NCBI RefSeq assembly: GCF_035974275.1
Contig: NZ_CP142422.1
Location: 2,170,001-2,234,000 of the forward strand
Direction: 5' to 3'
DNA from: Chryseobacterium sp. MYb264
Lineage (GTDB): Bacteria; Bacteroidota; Bacteroidia; Flavobacteriales; Weeksellaceae
Length of the DNA: 64,000 nucleotides
In this document: in pieces, positions 52,230 through 60,698 of the stretch
Numbering within the stretch: the stretch's first letter is position 1
How the letters are laid out: each line of letters opens with the position of its first letter
Program-made: the position numbers and the translations under genes
The notes under the pieces: generated by a model
What the model was told of the DNA's origin: nothing
Database searches by the model: none
What the model saw: the letters and a program-made list of their open reading frames with translations, nothing else

Positions 52230-54065
52230 ATGAATATAAAAAGATCTGTAGTCCTGTTTTTTTCGTCTTACGGCTGCTTTCTGTTTGGTCAGGAAAAGGT
52301 AATAGACACGGTGTTTGTTTTTGACAATCAAATGAACAAGGTAAAACTTTTTCATAAGGTACAGACTATTTCACCTCAGGATATTGAAAAAAACTCAACC
52401 AATCTTTCTGAACTTTTACGTTTTCAAACGCCTGTTTATATTAAAGAAAACGGACGGGGTGCTGTTTCTTCGCCTTCTTTTCGGGGAACCACTGCACAGC
52501 AGACTGCTTTTGTATGGAACGGAATTAATATCAACTCAAATTTTTTAGGTCAGGCAGATGTAAATAATATTTCTTTCGGAGGTTTTGATCAACTTGATGT
52601 AAAGGCCGGCGGCGGAAGTGTAATTTATGGAAGCGGTGCCATTGGCGGAAGTATTCACCTGAATAATACGCTGGATTTTAATAAAGGCTTTCACGGTTCT
52701 CTTTTTTCAGAAGCAGCATCTTTTGGAACATTTAATAATTTTTTGAAAGGTTCTTACAGCAATGAAAAGTTCAGCTTTAAAGTTTCGGGCAATTATTCGG
52801 TAAGCGAGAATGATTATGAAGTAAAAGAATCTCAGAATTATATCAACAGAAATGGGGAATATAATAATACCAATTTTAATTTTTCGGCAGCTTATAAAAT
52901 AGCTCCACATCATCAAATTTCGTGGATTTCGGAGTTTTTTAACGGAAATCAAAACTATCCTGTTTTTTTTGACAGTCAAACGAAAACGAAATATGAAACT
53001 CAGAATGTAAGAAGTTTAGTTTCGTGGGACTGGAGTCAATCTAAATTTACCAATTCCTTTAAAGCTGCTTATACCGAGGAAAATTTTCAGTATTTTTCTG
53101 ATATTAACAAACCTTATTTCAGTGGCGGAACCGGCAAAAATTATATTGTAAAAAACAACTTCAATTATTTTATCACGCCAAAATGGAACTTTAATTTAAT
53201 TTCTGAATTCCAGCTCAATAAAGCAGAAGGTCTGAAGCAGTCTCAACTTAGAGATGTGAGCAGAAATGTAGGTTCTTTTGCTGCGTTAATTCGCTATTTC
53301 ACCACTAAAGATCTGAGATTTGAAGCAGGAATTAAAAAAGACTTTGTTGAAGATATCAGTTCGCCCCTACTTTTTTCTTTTTCAGGAAAATGGGATGCAA
53401 CTCAATGGTATCATGTTAATTTAGACGTATCGAGAAATTTCAGGTATCCTTCATTTAATGATCTTTACTGGCAACCGGGAGGAAATTTAGATTTGAAACC
53501 GGAAACGTCTTATCAATTTGAATTGAGAAATCAGTTTAAAATTTCAGATTTAAAACTTTCATTAACTCCTTATTACCTGCGAGTTTACGATATGATTGTT
53601 TGGCAGCAAAACAACGGAAATTCTTATTATTCAGCTACCAATATTTCGAATGTGAGGTCTTACGGACTTGAAGCACAATTGGAATATTCAAAGAAATTCG
53701 GAAAACAGAGTATTCAGTCTAATATCGGTTATTCTTACACGAAATCTATTGATCTTGAAAGGGAAAAACAGCTAATGTACGTACCTGTTCATAAAGTATT
53801 TGGAAATATTGACTATAAATATGATTTCCTGAGATTGTATGTTCAGGGATTATTTAACGGATTAACATATACCTCAAACGATGCAAAAAAAGAAGCATCA
53901 CTTGATCCTTATTTTGTAATGAACGCAGGAATTTCCGGAACATTCCTTAAAAACTACAATGTAGGATTTAAGGTTAATAATATTTTTGATCAGGTTTACT
54001 ATACGATGCTGTCCTATCCTTTACCAAAAAGGAACTACAGCGTAACTCTTAATATTAATTTTTAA
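52230..54065 (+). CDS. btuB: TonB-dependent vitamin B12 receptor BtuB-like
   Basis: A 611-residue outer-membrane receptor: signal peptide of about 21 residues, plug domain at about 40-165 (IDTVFVFDNQ and SPSFRGTTAQQTAFVWNGIN), and a beta barrel ending in a C-terminal strand with Phe (NYSVTLNINF). The cobalamin riboswitch upstream identifies corrinoids as the likely substrate. The partner gene downstream encodes a BtuG-like surface lipoprotein 10 bp away. Confidence 0.92.
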   Translation: MNIKRSVVLFFSSYGCFLFGQEKVIDTVFVFDNQMNKVKLFHKVQTISPQDIEKNSTNLSELLRFQTPVYIKENGRGAVSSPSFRGTTAQQTAFVWNGININSNFLGQADVNNISFGGFDQLDVKAGGGSVIYGSGAIGGSIHLNNTLDFNKGFHGSLFSEAASFGTFNNFLKGSYSNEKFSFKVSGNYSVSENDYEVKESQNYINRNGEYNNTNFNFSAAYKIAPHHQISWISEFFNGNQNYPVFFDSQTKTKYETQNVRSLVSWDWSQSKFTNSFKAAYTEENFQYFSDINKPYFSGGTGKNYIVKNNFNYFITPKWNFNLISEFQLNKAEGLKQSQLRDVSRNVGSFAALIRYFTTKDLRFEAGIKKDFVEDISSPLLFSFSGKWDATQWYHVNLDVSRNFRYPSFNDLYWQPGGNLDLKPETSYQFELRNQFKISDLKLSLTPYYLRVYDMIVWQQNNGNSYYSATNISNVRSYGLEAQLEYSKKFGKQSIQSNIGYSYTKSIDLEREKQLMYVPVHKVFGNIDYKYDFLRLYVQGLFNGLTYTSNDAKKEASLDPYFVMNAGISGTFLKNYNVGFKVNNIFDQVYYTMLSYPLPKRNYSVTLNINF

Positions 54066-54075
54066 AATAGAAGAT

Positions 54076-55137
54076 ATGAACATCAGAAAAATTTTACCTT
54101 TTATATTTGCTTCGGCATTAGTTTTCAACGTTGCGTGTAGCAGTGATAGTGACGAAATTCCCGCTGTAACGTATGAAAACGGAATTCTTATCAGTGACGA
54201 AGGGGGATTTAGTACACCTACTTCTAATGTGTCATTTATCAGTAATGACCTTGGAAAAGTATACAATAAAATCTATTCTACGAATAACAGTAACGAAAAT
54301 CTGGGAAATGTTTTACAATCAATAGGTTTTAACGGAGATCATGCTTATTTGGTTTCGAACGTTCCTAATAAAATAGATATTGTTAACAGATATACGTTTA
54401 AAAAACAAACTACTGTAACCAGTAATCTTGACAATCCAAGATATATTGCATTTTCAGGAAATCAGTATTATGTTACCAACAATAATTTTTATGATGTAAT
54501 GAAGATGAATGTATACAATACGGCTGATAATTCTTATGTTAAAAGCATCGATTTTCCTCGTTCTGCTGAGAAAATTGTAGAAGCTGGCGGAAACATTATT
54601 GTTCAGACAGATGGTGTTACTTACGAGACCACCGCTCCTTATGGTGAGTTATCAACTGGTTACACTGTTACTGTTGTATCTCCATCTACCAATACAATAA
54701 ACAAAGTAATCACTCTACCTTCTAACGGAATTATCCGCGATCTGATTTCTTACAACGGAAAACCGTATGTTTTGGCTTCAGACAATACCAATTCTTATAT
54801 TTATGAACTGAACGCGTCTGCAGGAACTTATCAAACGACCACACTTACTGCCATTCCTCAAGCGCAAAAACTAAGAATTACTGACAATAAAATCTACTTT
54901 ACCACATCAGGTAACAAAATCTACACAATGAACTTTGGATCCACTACAGTTCCGACGGCTCCATTAGCTACATCTACAGGAAATCTTTATGGTTTCAATG
55001 TTATTGACGGAAGAATTTATGTTTCAGATGCTAATTACTCAGGAGACAGCAAAGTAAATGTATATGATGCTACTTCTGGTACTTTATTAAAAACTTTCGC
55101 AACGGGTATTGCAACAAATGGTTTTTATAAGAACTAA
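54076..55137 (+). CDS. surface lipoprotein with YncE/DUF5074-type beta-propeller, BtuG-like
   Basis: A 353-residue lipoprotein (lipobox NVAC, Cys21) with an acidic stretch SSDSDE right after Cys, the type of signal that sends lipoproteins to the cell surface in Bacteroidota. The body is built of repeated blades (DNPRYIAFSGNQYYVTNN, GIIRDLISYNGKPYVLAS, FNVIDGRIYVSDANYSG), as in BtuG, which captures B12 above BtuB. Being in the riboswitch-controlled operon supports a cobalamin-binding role. Confidence 0.85.
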   Translation: MNIRKILPFIFASALVFNVACSSDSDEIPAVTYENGILISDEGGFSTPTSNVSFISNDLGKVYNKIYSTNNSNENLGNVLQSIGFNGDHAYLVSNVPNKIDIVNRYTFKKQTTVTSNLDNPRYIAFSGNQYYVTNNNFYDVMKMNVYNTADNSYVKSIDFPRSAEKIVEAGGNIIVQTDGVTYETTAPYGELSTGYTVTVVSPSTNTINKVITLPSNGIIRDLISYNGKPYVLASDNTNSYIYELNASAGTYQTTTLTAIPQAQKLRITDNKIYFTTSGNKIYTMNFGSTTVPTAPLATSTGNLYGFNVIDGRIYVSDANYSGDSKVNVYDATSGTLLKTFATGIATNGFYKN

Positions 55138-55250
55138 GACACCTGCTGTGAAGCAGCTTTTAGCAGTTAACTTTTGGCTATTAGATTCACCATCAAAATG
55201 ATATATTTTCAAAAATAGAATAATAAATTATTTCAGAAACTTATATGTAA

Positions 55251-55283
55251 AAAGGGACGACTTTTTTGAAAGTCGTCCCTTTT
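55251..55283 (+). terminator. terminator of the btuB operon
   Basis: A 14-bp stem AAAGGGACGACTTT/AAAGTCGTCCCTTT with a 4-base loop and a TTTATTTTAT tail. Confidence 0.9.
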
Positions 55284-55306
55284 ATTTTATTTTCTAATAA
55301 AAACCC

Positions 55307-55580
55307 TTAAAAATATAATTTCAAAAAACCAATACTCCACCAAATCGGAAATCTAAAATAGGTATAAAGCAAGGTACAATTATCTACAAATGGCTGACCT
55401 TTTATTGCTTTTTGAATTTCAAAATCTATAGAAAAAAATGGAATGACACCTCCTAAAAACCAAAAACGCAACCAGATATAAAATCCGGTTGCGTTTCTTA
55501 ATTATTTTATATTTCCAAACTCCAAAATTGAAGATGAAAATTACTGCTAAAATGATATAATCAAATGTTCCAAAAAACAT
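55307..55580 (-). pseudogene. frameshifted small membrane protein gene downstream of cca
   Basis: From the ATG at 55578-55580, one base after the cca stop (TAAAATG coupling), 42 codons encode MFFGTFDYIILAVIFIFNFG and a second hydrophobic stretch. The frame then shifts in a T run (55455-55459 on the plus strand). In the next frame it continues GGVIPFFSIDFEIQKAIKGQ to ...IGFLKLYF and a stop at 55307-55309. Removing one T gives a smooth protein of about 90 residues with two or three membrane helices. It is a recent mutation, a sequencing error or a slippery site. The alternative is chance coding in a noncoding spacer. Confidence 0.55.
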
Positions 55581-55581
55581 T

Positions 55582-57003
55582 TTAAGCTAAAGTCAATCCC
55601 AATTTTTCAGCTTCCGCAATCACAAAATTTCTTGCTTCTTCGCTGTCATTTCCAATCTCACCTTCAAGAATAGCTTCCTTCACTTTTTCCTTTAAAATCC
55701 CGATTTCACGACCTGGCTTTAAATTAAACATCGCCATAATTTCCTCTCCTGAAATCGGCGGCTGGAAATTTCTCACCTGATCTTTTTCCTCCACTTCTTT
55801 GATTTTCACCGCAACATATTCAAAATTTTTCTTGAATTTCTCCTGTTTTTTAGAGTTTTTCGTTGTGATATCGGCTTTACAAAGTGTAAACAGATCTTCC
55901 AAATCTTCGCCCGCATCAAACAATAACCTCCTCAGTGCAGAATCTGAAGCATCATCTGTGATCAGAGCAATCGGGCGTGATGATAATTTTACCATTTTCT
56001 GAACATATTTCATGTCAGGCCCTAACGGTAATTTCAATCTCTGGAACAATGTTTTCACCATTTTTGAACCTAAAAACTCATGTCCATGGAAAGTCCAGCC
56101 CGTTCCTTCAACAAATTTTTTGGTCGGTGCTTTTCCGATGTCATGAAGTAATGCCGACCAGCGAAGCCATACATTATCCGTATTTTCAGAAATATTATCA
56201 ACCACCTCTAAAGTATGGTAAAAATTATCTTTATGGGTTTGTCCTTCAACTTCTTCCACGCCTTTCAGATCAATCAATTCAGGAATAATTAATTTCATTA
56301 AGCCTGTCTGCTCCATTAGTTTTAACCCAACAGAAGGTTTTGTAGAAAGCATGATCTTATTAAACTCAACCATAATTCTCTCCATCGAAACAATTTTAAT
56401 TCTTTCAGCTTCCTGCTTAATGGCTTCCAAAGATTTCTCTTCCACCTGAAACTGCAAAGTCGATGCAAACCGAATCGCTCTCATCATTCTTAACGGATCA
56501 TCAGAATACGTTTGCGCAGGCTCTAAAGGTGTTCTTAAAATCCCTTTTTCCAAATCATCCATTCCGTGGAAAGGATCAATTAGTTCCCCAAAATTATCTT
56601 TGTTTAAAGAAATAGCCATCGCATTCACCGTAAAGTCCCTTCTTTTCTGATCGTCTTCGATGGTTCCGCCCTCCACTTCGGGTTTACGGCTGTCTTCCGA
56701 ATAGCTTTCTTTTCTTGCTCCTACAAATTCAAGCTCAAGATCTTTGTATCGGATCATCGCCGTTCCGTACGTTTTAAAAACCGAAACTTTCATTTTGGGA
56801 TCAATTTCTTTTCCTACGTTTTGAGCGAGTTCAATTCCGCTTTGTTCAGTCACAAAATCAATGTCCGTAGAAGCCTTTCTTTTCATTAGTAAATCCCGAA
56901 CATAACCGCCTACAATGTACACAGACTGGTTGTTTGCCGCAGCTACCTCAGAAATGAGTTTGAAAAGTTTTAGATTTTTATTTTGATTTAAATTGATGAA
57001 CAT
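55582..57003 (-). CDS. cca: CCA tRNA nucleotidyltransferase / poly(A) polymerase family
   Basis: A 473-residue class II nucleotidyltransferase with an HD domain, adding or repairing the CCA end of tRNAs. Motifs: YIVGGYVRDLLMKRKASTDIDFV (residues 29-51, metal-binding Asp pair), RRDFTVNAMAI, DDPLRMMRAIRFA and the HD site LLHDIGKAP. Length and order fit bacterial CCA enzymes. It is followed one base later by a frameshifted small gene. Confidence 0.92.
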   Translation of the reverse strand: MFINLNQNKNLKLFKLISEVAAANNQSVYIVGGYVRDLLMKRKASTDIDFVTEQSGIELAQNVGKEIDPKMKVSVFKTYGTAMIRYKDLELEFVGARKESYSEDSRKPEVEGGTIEDDQKRRDFTVNAMAISLNKDNFGELIDPFHGMDDLEKGILRTPLEPAQTYSDDPLRMMRAIRFASTLQFQVEEKSLEAIKQEAERIKIVSMERIMVEFNKIMLSTKPSVGLKLMEQTGLMKLIIPELIDLKGVEEVEGQTHKDNFYHTLEVVDNISENTDNVWLRWSALLHDIGKAPTKKFVEGTGWTFHGHEFLGSKMVKTLFQRLKLPLGPDMKYVQKMVKLSSRPIALITDDASDSALRRLLFDAGEDLEDLFTLCKADITTKNSKKQEKFKKNFEYVAVKIKEVEEKDQVRNFQPPISGEEIMAMFNLKPGREIGILKEKVKEAILEGEIGNDSEEARNFVIAEAEKLGLTLA

Positions 57004-57181
57004 TTCTTTTAGATGTTTTGATAATAGACTGATAGAGGATAGACTGAAAGATTTGGACTTACCGCTACCTCCATTATTTAATTTAAAACCATCAAGAAAT
57101 CAGATTTTAAGCTTAAAAAAACTCAATTTCCGACTTCTTAATGGTTAAATGATTTTGCAAAGATAATTAAAATCTTTTCTT

Positions 57182-57730
57182 TTATTCGCGAAGAACTTTT
57201 ATTCTGTTGTCGCTCCAGATTTTTATCACCGAAGATCCTGAATATTTTGAAACAACGTCTCTGTTTTCTTCTGCTGCATAATCTACCAGATTAATCATTT
57301 CAGGAGATATATCCGAGAATTTCAGCGGACTTTTTTCTCCACTGAAATTGGCTGAAGTTGAAACCAAGGGCTTGTTTAATTTCGTGATTAGTTTTTTACA
57401 AAAATCATTTTTCACCAAACGGATCCCTATACTTCCATCTTCTGCTAATAGTTCTTTAGGTAACCCTCTCGGGTTTTCGTAGACGATAGTCACCGGTTTT
57501 TCACTTAAATCAATGATTTCCCAAGCCATTTCCGGAACGTCCACCAAATCCTGTAGTCTCTTTTCAGATTCCACCAGAATAATCATGGATTTATTTTTCT
57601 CGCGTTTCTTAATGTCAAAAATTTTGTTGACGGCTTCTATATTTGTTGCGTCACAACCAATTCCCCAGATGGTGTCTGTTGGGTAAAGGATTGTTCCGCC
57701 GGATTTTAATATATTGATAATGTTTTCCAT
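57182..57730 (-). CDS. tsaC: L-threonylcarbamoyladenylate synthase (TsaC/YrdC-Sua5)
   Basis: A 182-residue YrdC-domain enzyme making threonylcarbamoyl-AMP for the t6A modification of ANN-decoding tRNAs. Signatures are YPTDTIWGIGCDA near the start, KKREKNKSMIILVES and STSANFSGEKSP. It is the short TsaC form without the Sua5 C-terminal domain. REP-like repeats begin just upstream of its start. Confidence 0.93.
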   Translation of the reverse strand: MENIINILKSGGTILYPTDTIWGIGCDATNIEAVNKIFDIKKREKNKSMIILVESEKRLQDLVDVPEMAWEIIDLSEKPVTIVYENPRGLPKELLAEDGSIGIRLVKNDFCKKLITKLNKPLVSTSANFSGEKSPLKFSDISPEMINLVDYAAEENRDVVSKYSGSSVIKIWSDNRIKVLRE

Positions 57731-57751
57731 TGTTAATTGAAAATTTTATAT

Positions 57752-57813
57752 TTCGGCTAAAGCCAATGTGGAATTTAATTTTAAGCAAACAGGTTAAAAC
57801 CCGTTCCTATTAA
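57752..57813 (+). repeat. degenerate REP pair, extra copy
   Basis: Contains GGCTAAAGCC (57755-57764) and AGGTTAAAACCCGTTCCTAT, in the same orientation and order as the right-end repeat at 58437-58505. Confidence 0.65.
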
Positions 57814-57904
57814 TTTTCCAACGGTAAATTTACGAATCTTTGTGCAAAATTAAATATATTCTCTTCCGTTTAAAGAGGTTATTATATTAAAAACATATCG
57901 CATT

Positions 57905-57971
57905 TATTCAATAGAAATGGGCTTTAGCCCATTTGAAATGGAAATACAATCAAATTCGGCTTTAGCCAAAA
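57905..57971 (+). repeat. left REP pair of the RAYT element
   Basis: Two palindromes, 57915-57934 and 57958-57967, 24 bases apart. It lies directly beyond the 3' end of the transposase gene. Confidence 0.7.
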
Positions 57972-57972
57972 T

Positions 57973-58398
57973 CTATTTAAAATTATATCTATCAATAAAC
58001 TCCTGATATTCTTCTGTAAATGATTTCTTCTTGTGATGAATTTCCTGATTTTTAATATAGTTTCTTACTGATTCAATCATAGATTCAGAAACAGAAACTG
58101 CAAAATATTCATCCTGCCATGCAAATTTTTCTTTTGTCAATTGATTTTTATTAATCCAAAAAGAAGATTCACCTTTTAATAATTGTACAACTTTTTCAAT
58201 ATTTTGATTTGAACCAAGAGAAATTAAACAATGACAATGATCCGAATAACCATTGACCATATCTAAGAAAATTCCTTTTTCTGATGCATTTTCTTTGATA
58301 TGTTTCCAGACTTTTATTCTTAATTCTGAAGTATTGAAATAAGGTATTCTATTTCTCGTCGAGAAAACGACATGAATATAAATTTTAATAAATGGCAT
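57973..58398 (-). CDS. REP-associated tyrosine transposase (IS200/Y1 family)
   Basis: A 141-residue HUH/Y1 transposase. The HUH motif is SDHCHCLISL (His-x-His) and the catalytic Tyr lies in VRNYIKNQEIHHKK. The first strand, PFIKIYIHVVFSTRNRIPYF, is typical of the family. It appears intact. Such proteins process REP hairpins as single-stranded DNA and may be domesticated. It is flanked on both sides by inverted REP pairs. Confidence 0.88.
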   Translation of the reverse strand: MPFIKIYIHVVFSTRNRIPYFNTSELRIKVWKHIKENASEKGIFLDMVNGYSDHCHCLISLGSNQNIEKVVQLLKGESSFWINKNQLTKEKFAWQDEYFAVSVSESMIESVRNYIKNQEIHHKKKSFTEEYQEFIDRYNFK

Positions 58399-58436
58399 TT
58401 GTGTTGTTTTGCCAAAAATATAAATTTCTTTTTTAA

Positions 58437-58505
58437 GTTTTGGCTAAAGCCAATTAAATCGAATTTAAATTAAAAAACGGGCTAAAGCCCGTTGCTATTG
58501 ATAAA
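58437..58505 (-). repeat. right REP pair of the RAYT element
   Basis: Palindromes at 58442-58451 and 58476-58493. It is an inverted copy of 57905-57971 and lies upstream of the transposase start. Confidence 0.7.
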
Positions 58506-58529
58506 ATCTTGATTAATTATTTTTAAAAT

Positions 58530-59127
58530 TCAATAAGAATCATTGAAAAACATATCAAAATAGCCTTTCTTCTTAGCTAAATCGAATTTGGTTTGATTTA
58601 ATATCCTTTTAAAATCCTTCCGAATAAAATATTGTGAAAACAAAACAGGAGCATTTATTCTTCTACCATTTTGAATTAAAGTGTAAAGAACTGATTGGTC
58701 TTTAAATAAAACAATAGTAGTTTTTTCTTCGTCCGAACTGCTGAGACTACTGATAGGCTCATTCAGAAATATTAGGTTTTAAGATATTTTGGAAATTCTA
58801 AAATGATGTTTTTTTCCATATTCAAGAATTCTTCTTTGTGCTTCTTCTTTATGAATATTGAATTTGATTTCTTTTAAATTCCTCTCGGTGAATTTGCAAT
58901 ACAAATTATATAAACAACATATCGTTAAAGAGATCAGACAAAAATATTCTAAATTATTATTGAGCGCAGGTTTAATTTCTTTAAACGCAAGAAATCCATA
59001 AAAAAATCAATATTGAAAAAACGAAATAAATTCCGAAGGTATCAAATTTTTCAGCCCAACTTACATCATAGATTAGCTTCTTTGATTCAATACTTTTTTC
59101 AATATCTAAATTCTTTAAACTTTGCAT
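58530..59127 (-). pseudogene. decayed gene with a frameshift and a stop codon
   Basis: From the ATG at 59125-59127 (MQSLKNLDIEKSIESKKLIY...) the minus strand reads to a membrane stretch (YFVFSILIFLWISC), then needs a frame change around 58985-58992. It continues EIKPALNNNLEYFCLISLTI, ... KEEAQRRILEYGKKHHFRIS, meets an in-frame TAA near 58782, and goes on through LNEPISSLSSSDEEKTTIVL to ...KGYFDMFFNDSY and a stop at 58530-58532. Together about 198 codons of protein-like sequence with two helices. The family is unknown. It overlaps the end of the 160-residue gene, as in a translationally coupled pair. Confidence 0.6.
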
Positions 59128-59581
59128 TCTTTTTTTCTATTATTTTCAAATAAACTGAAGAAAAAGTGATAAATAAAATTGAAGCCAACAATAAAAAATA
59201 TCCGACTTCTAAACTCTGAATTTTTGCTGTTCTTTCACTTTCCGAAGCTAAAACCTCACGCCACAACATAAATGAAGCAGAGATACCTAATGCAATTATT
59301 CCAAAAATAGAAGAAGTTGAATACTTTTTTCTAAAAGTAAACAGAATAGAAAGGAAAAACCAACAATTGGCTGTCCAAACAAAAAATTCAAAAATCCCCC
59401 CTCCTAGAAAGCTTATGATTCCAATAAGAACAACTGTATATGATTCAAAATTAGTTATTTTCCCAATATCTTCAATCTTAAAAGCATCAAAGAAAAGTGA
59501 GAGAATAAAAATTAATAAGCTGATTAAAATTAATTTTTTTTTAATTGTCTCATCATAAATTCTGCAAATATCTTTCCTCAA
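59099..59581 (-). CDS. membrane protein of unknown function
   Basis: A 160-residue protein with about four hydrophobic segments (roughly residues 17-33, 47-65, 66-83 and 125-145) and a conserved-looking loop FMLWREVLASESER. The family is not recognised. It starts inside the end of the DinB gene (29-bp overlap) and overlaps the start of the decayed gene downstream, which suggests an original co-transcribed pair. It is probably an inner-membrane protein. Confidence 0.6.
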   Translation of the reverse strand: MRKDICRIYDETIKKKLILISLLIFILSLFFDAFKIEDIGKITNFESYTVVLIGIISFLGGGIFEFFVWTANCWFFLSILFTFRKKYSTSSIFGIIALGISASFMLWREVLASESERTAKIQSLEVGYFLLLASILFITFSSVYLKIIEKKNAKFKEFRY

Positions 59582-60056
59582 TAATATTCAAATGATGAAT
59601 ATTGTGACCAACAATCAGTTTTCCAATGGTTTCCGCTGAAATCTGGTTTCCATTAGCTGTTCCCATATTTTTCAAAGCTGATGAATTTGCTGTTTCCAAT
59701 AAAATCTGAGAGGACTTTCTGATCAGTTGATATTCTTCAAGTAGAGAAGTTACGCTTCTTTCATTCGCAAAAGACTGCTTCGCATATAATTCTTCATCAA
59801 AACCAGGCAATTCATTTTGATCTCCTCTTGCGAAAGCCAATATTCTGTACTGAAAAACTCTTTCAGTGTCGGATAAATGCAGAAGAAGTTCTCTCAATGT
59901 CCACTTTCCTTCTGCATACGCAAAAAGCGACTGCTCTTCCGAAAGTTTAGAATAAATATCAACTGTTTTTTCGCCAGAAATTCTGAGTTCTTCCAACCAG
60001 TTTTCAGAAGGAATTAAATCCAAATATCTCTGAACGTATTTTTGAAAATCTGTCAT
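59553..60056 (-). CDS. DinB family protein
   Basis: A 167-residue four-helix-bundle DinB/YfiT-like protein. The likely metal-binding His residues are in LLLHLSDTERVFQYRIL (about residue 60) and GHNIHHLNIIEERYL (about residues 150-154). Members include thiol transferases such as bacillithiol S-transferases, but many have unknown substrates. No signal peptide, so it is cytosolic. Confidence 0.87.
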   Translation of the reverse strand: MTDFQKYVQRYLDLIPSENWLEELRISGEKTVDIYSKLSEEQSLFAYAEGKWTLRELLLHLSDTERVFQYRILAFARGDQNELPGFDEELYAKQSFANERSVTSLLEEYQLIRKSSQILLETANSSALKNMGTANGNQISAETIGKLIVGHNIHHLNIIEERYLQNL

Positions 60057-60125
60057 CGTTTTTTAATTTAACAATTTAGCAGTAAAATATTAGTAAACTG
60101 TTAAATTGGTACATTGTTCCATTAA

Positions 60126-60605
60126 TTATAAGTGATGATCGTAGCTCAGTACACGCTTCATCTTCCAGTTTTTTCCATCAAGAATCCAGAGAATGGTAAA
60201 TTTCGCGCGGCTTCCTTTAATCCATTTTCCATTAGAAAGTTCTGCAAAATCATGTTCACCCTCCTCCATAAAGGCGTACAAAACATTATTATTGTACAAA
60301 GGATAAACTTTCAGGCTGTTCGGCACCAACTCGCGTTTTACTTTATTGGGTCCGCCACAAATATTGTTTTTAATGGAAGCTGTGAAGGCTTGTTTTCCGG
60401 AAGTAATTCCGCCTTTGTCGTGGTAAAATTCTAAATCATCACTGACAATAGAATCATAATGAGAAAGATCACATGTATTAAATCCGACATCGAATATCAG
60501 ACTGTCTAATTTTTTCGCTGTTTTGTATAACTCGTCAGTATTTTTGACTTGAGAATATATTATTTGGCTTAAAATTAATAACAATAAAATCTGGATCTTT
60601 CTCAT
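60126..60605 (-). CDS. secreted NTF2-like (DUF4440-type) protein
   Basis: A 159-residue protein with a signal peptide (about 1-18, ending YSQ) and a cone-shaped NTF2/SnoaL-like domain: HYDSIVSDDLEFYHDKGGIT, QAFTASIKNNI and WIKGSRAKFTILWILDGKNW with KMKRVLSYDHHL at the end. The family includes ligand-binding proteins and some enzymes; the role is unknown. Confidence 0.8.
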   Translation of the reverse strand: MRKIQILLLLILSQIIYSQVKNTDELYKTAKKLDSLIFDVGFNTCDLSHYDSIVSDDLEFYHDKGGITSGKQAFTASIKNNICGGPNKVKRELVPNSLKVYPLYNNNVLYAFMEEGEHDFAELSNGKWIKGSRAKFTILWILDGKNWKMKRVLSYDHHL

Positions 60606-60625
60606 GATGTTTTAGTTTTTAATTA

Positions 60626-60688
60626 ACCACAAAAGTCACAAAAGCTTTTATATTTAATCTTAATAATTTCTTTTGGGACTTTTGTGGT
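60626..60688. repeat. 12-bp perfect inverted repeat between metB-like and NTF2-like genes
   Basis: ACCACAAAAGTC (60626-60637) and GACTTTTGTGGT (60677-60688), followed by TAAAATTTTATTT. It may form a hairpin that ends the cystathionine gamma-synthase transcript, or be a dispersed repeat. Confidence 0.55.
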
Positions 60689-60698
60689 AAAATTTTAT

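Larger units (their letters stand above)
57905..58505 (-). mobile_element. REP-associated Y1 transposase element
   Basis: The transposase gene sits between two imperfect inverted repeats of about 65 bp. Left 57905-57971 has palindromes AAATGGGCTTTAGCCCATTT and GGCTTTAGCC. Right 58437-58505 has GGCTAAAGCC and AACGGGCTAAAGCCCGTT. When the right copy is reverse-complemented the order and spacing match, including TTCAATAG/ATCAATAG at the outer edge. This is the arrangement of a RAYT with flanking REP/BIME palindromes. Confidence 0.7.

Noticed and set aside
55464..55497. 10-bp perfect hairpin that looks like a terminator
   Set aside because: It lies inside the reading frame of the decayed gene after cca and lacks a long T tract; kept only as a remark.
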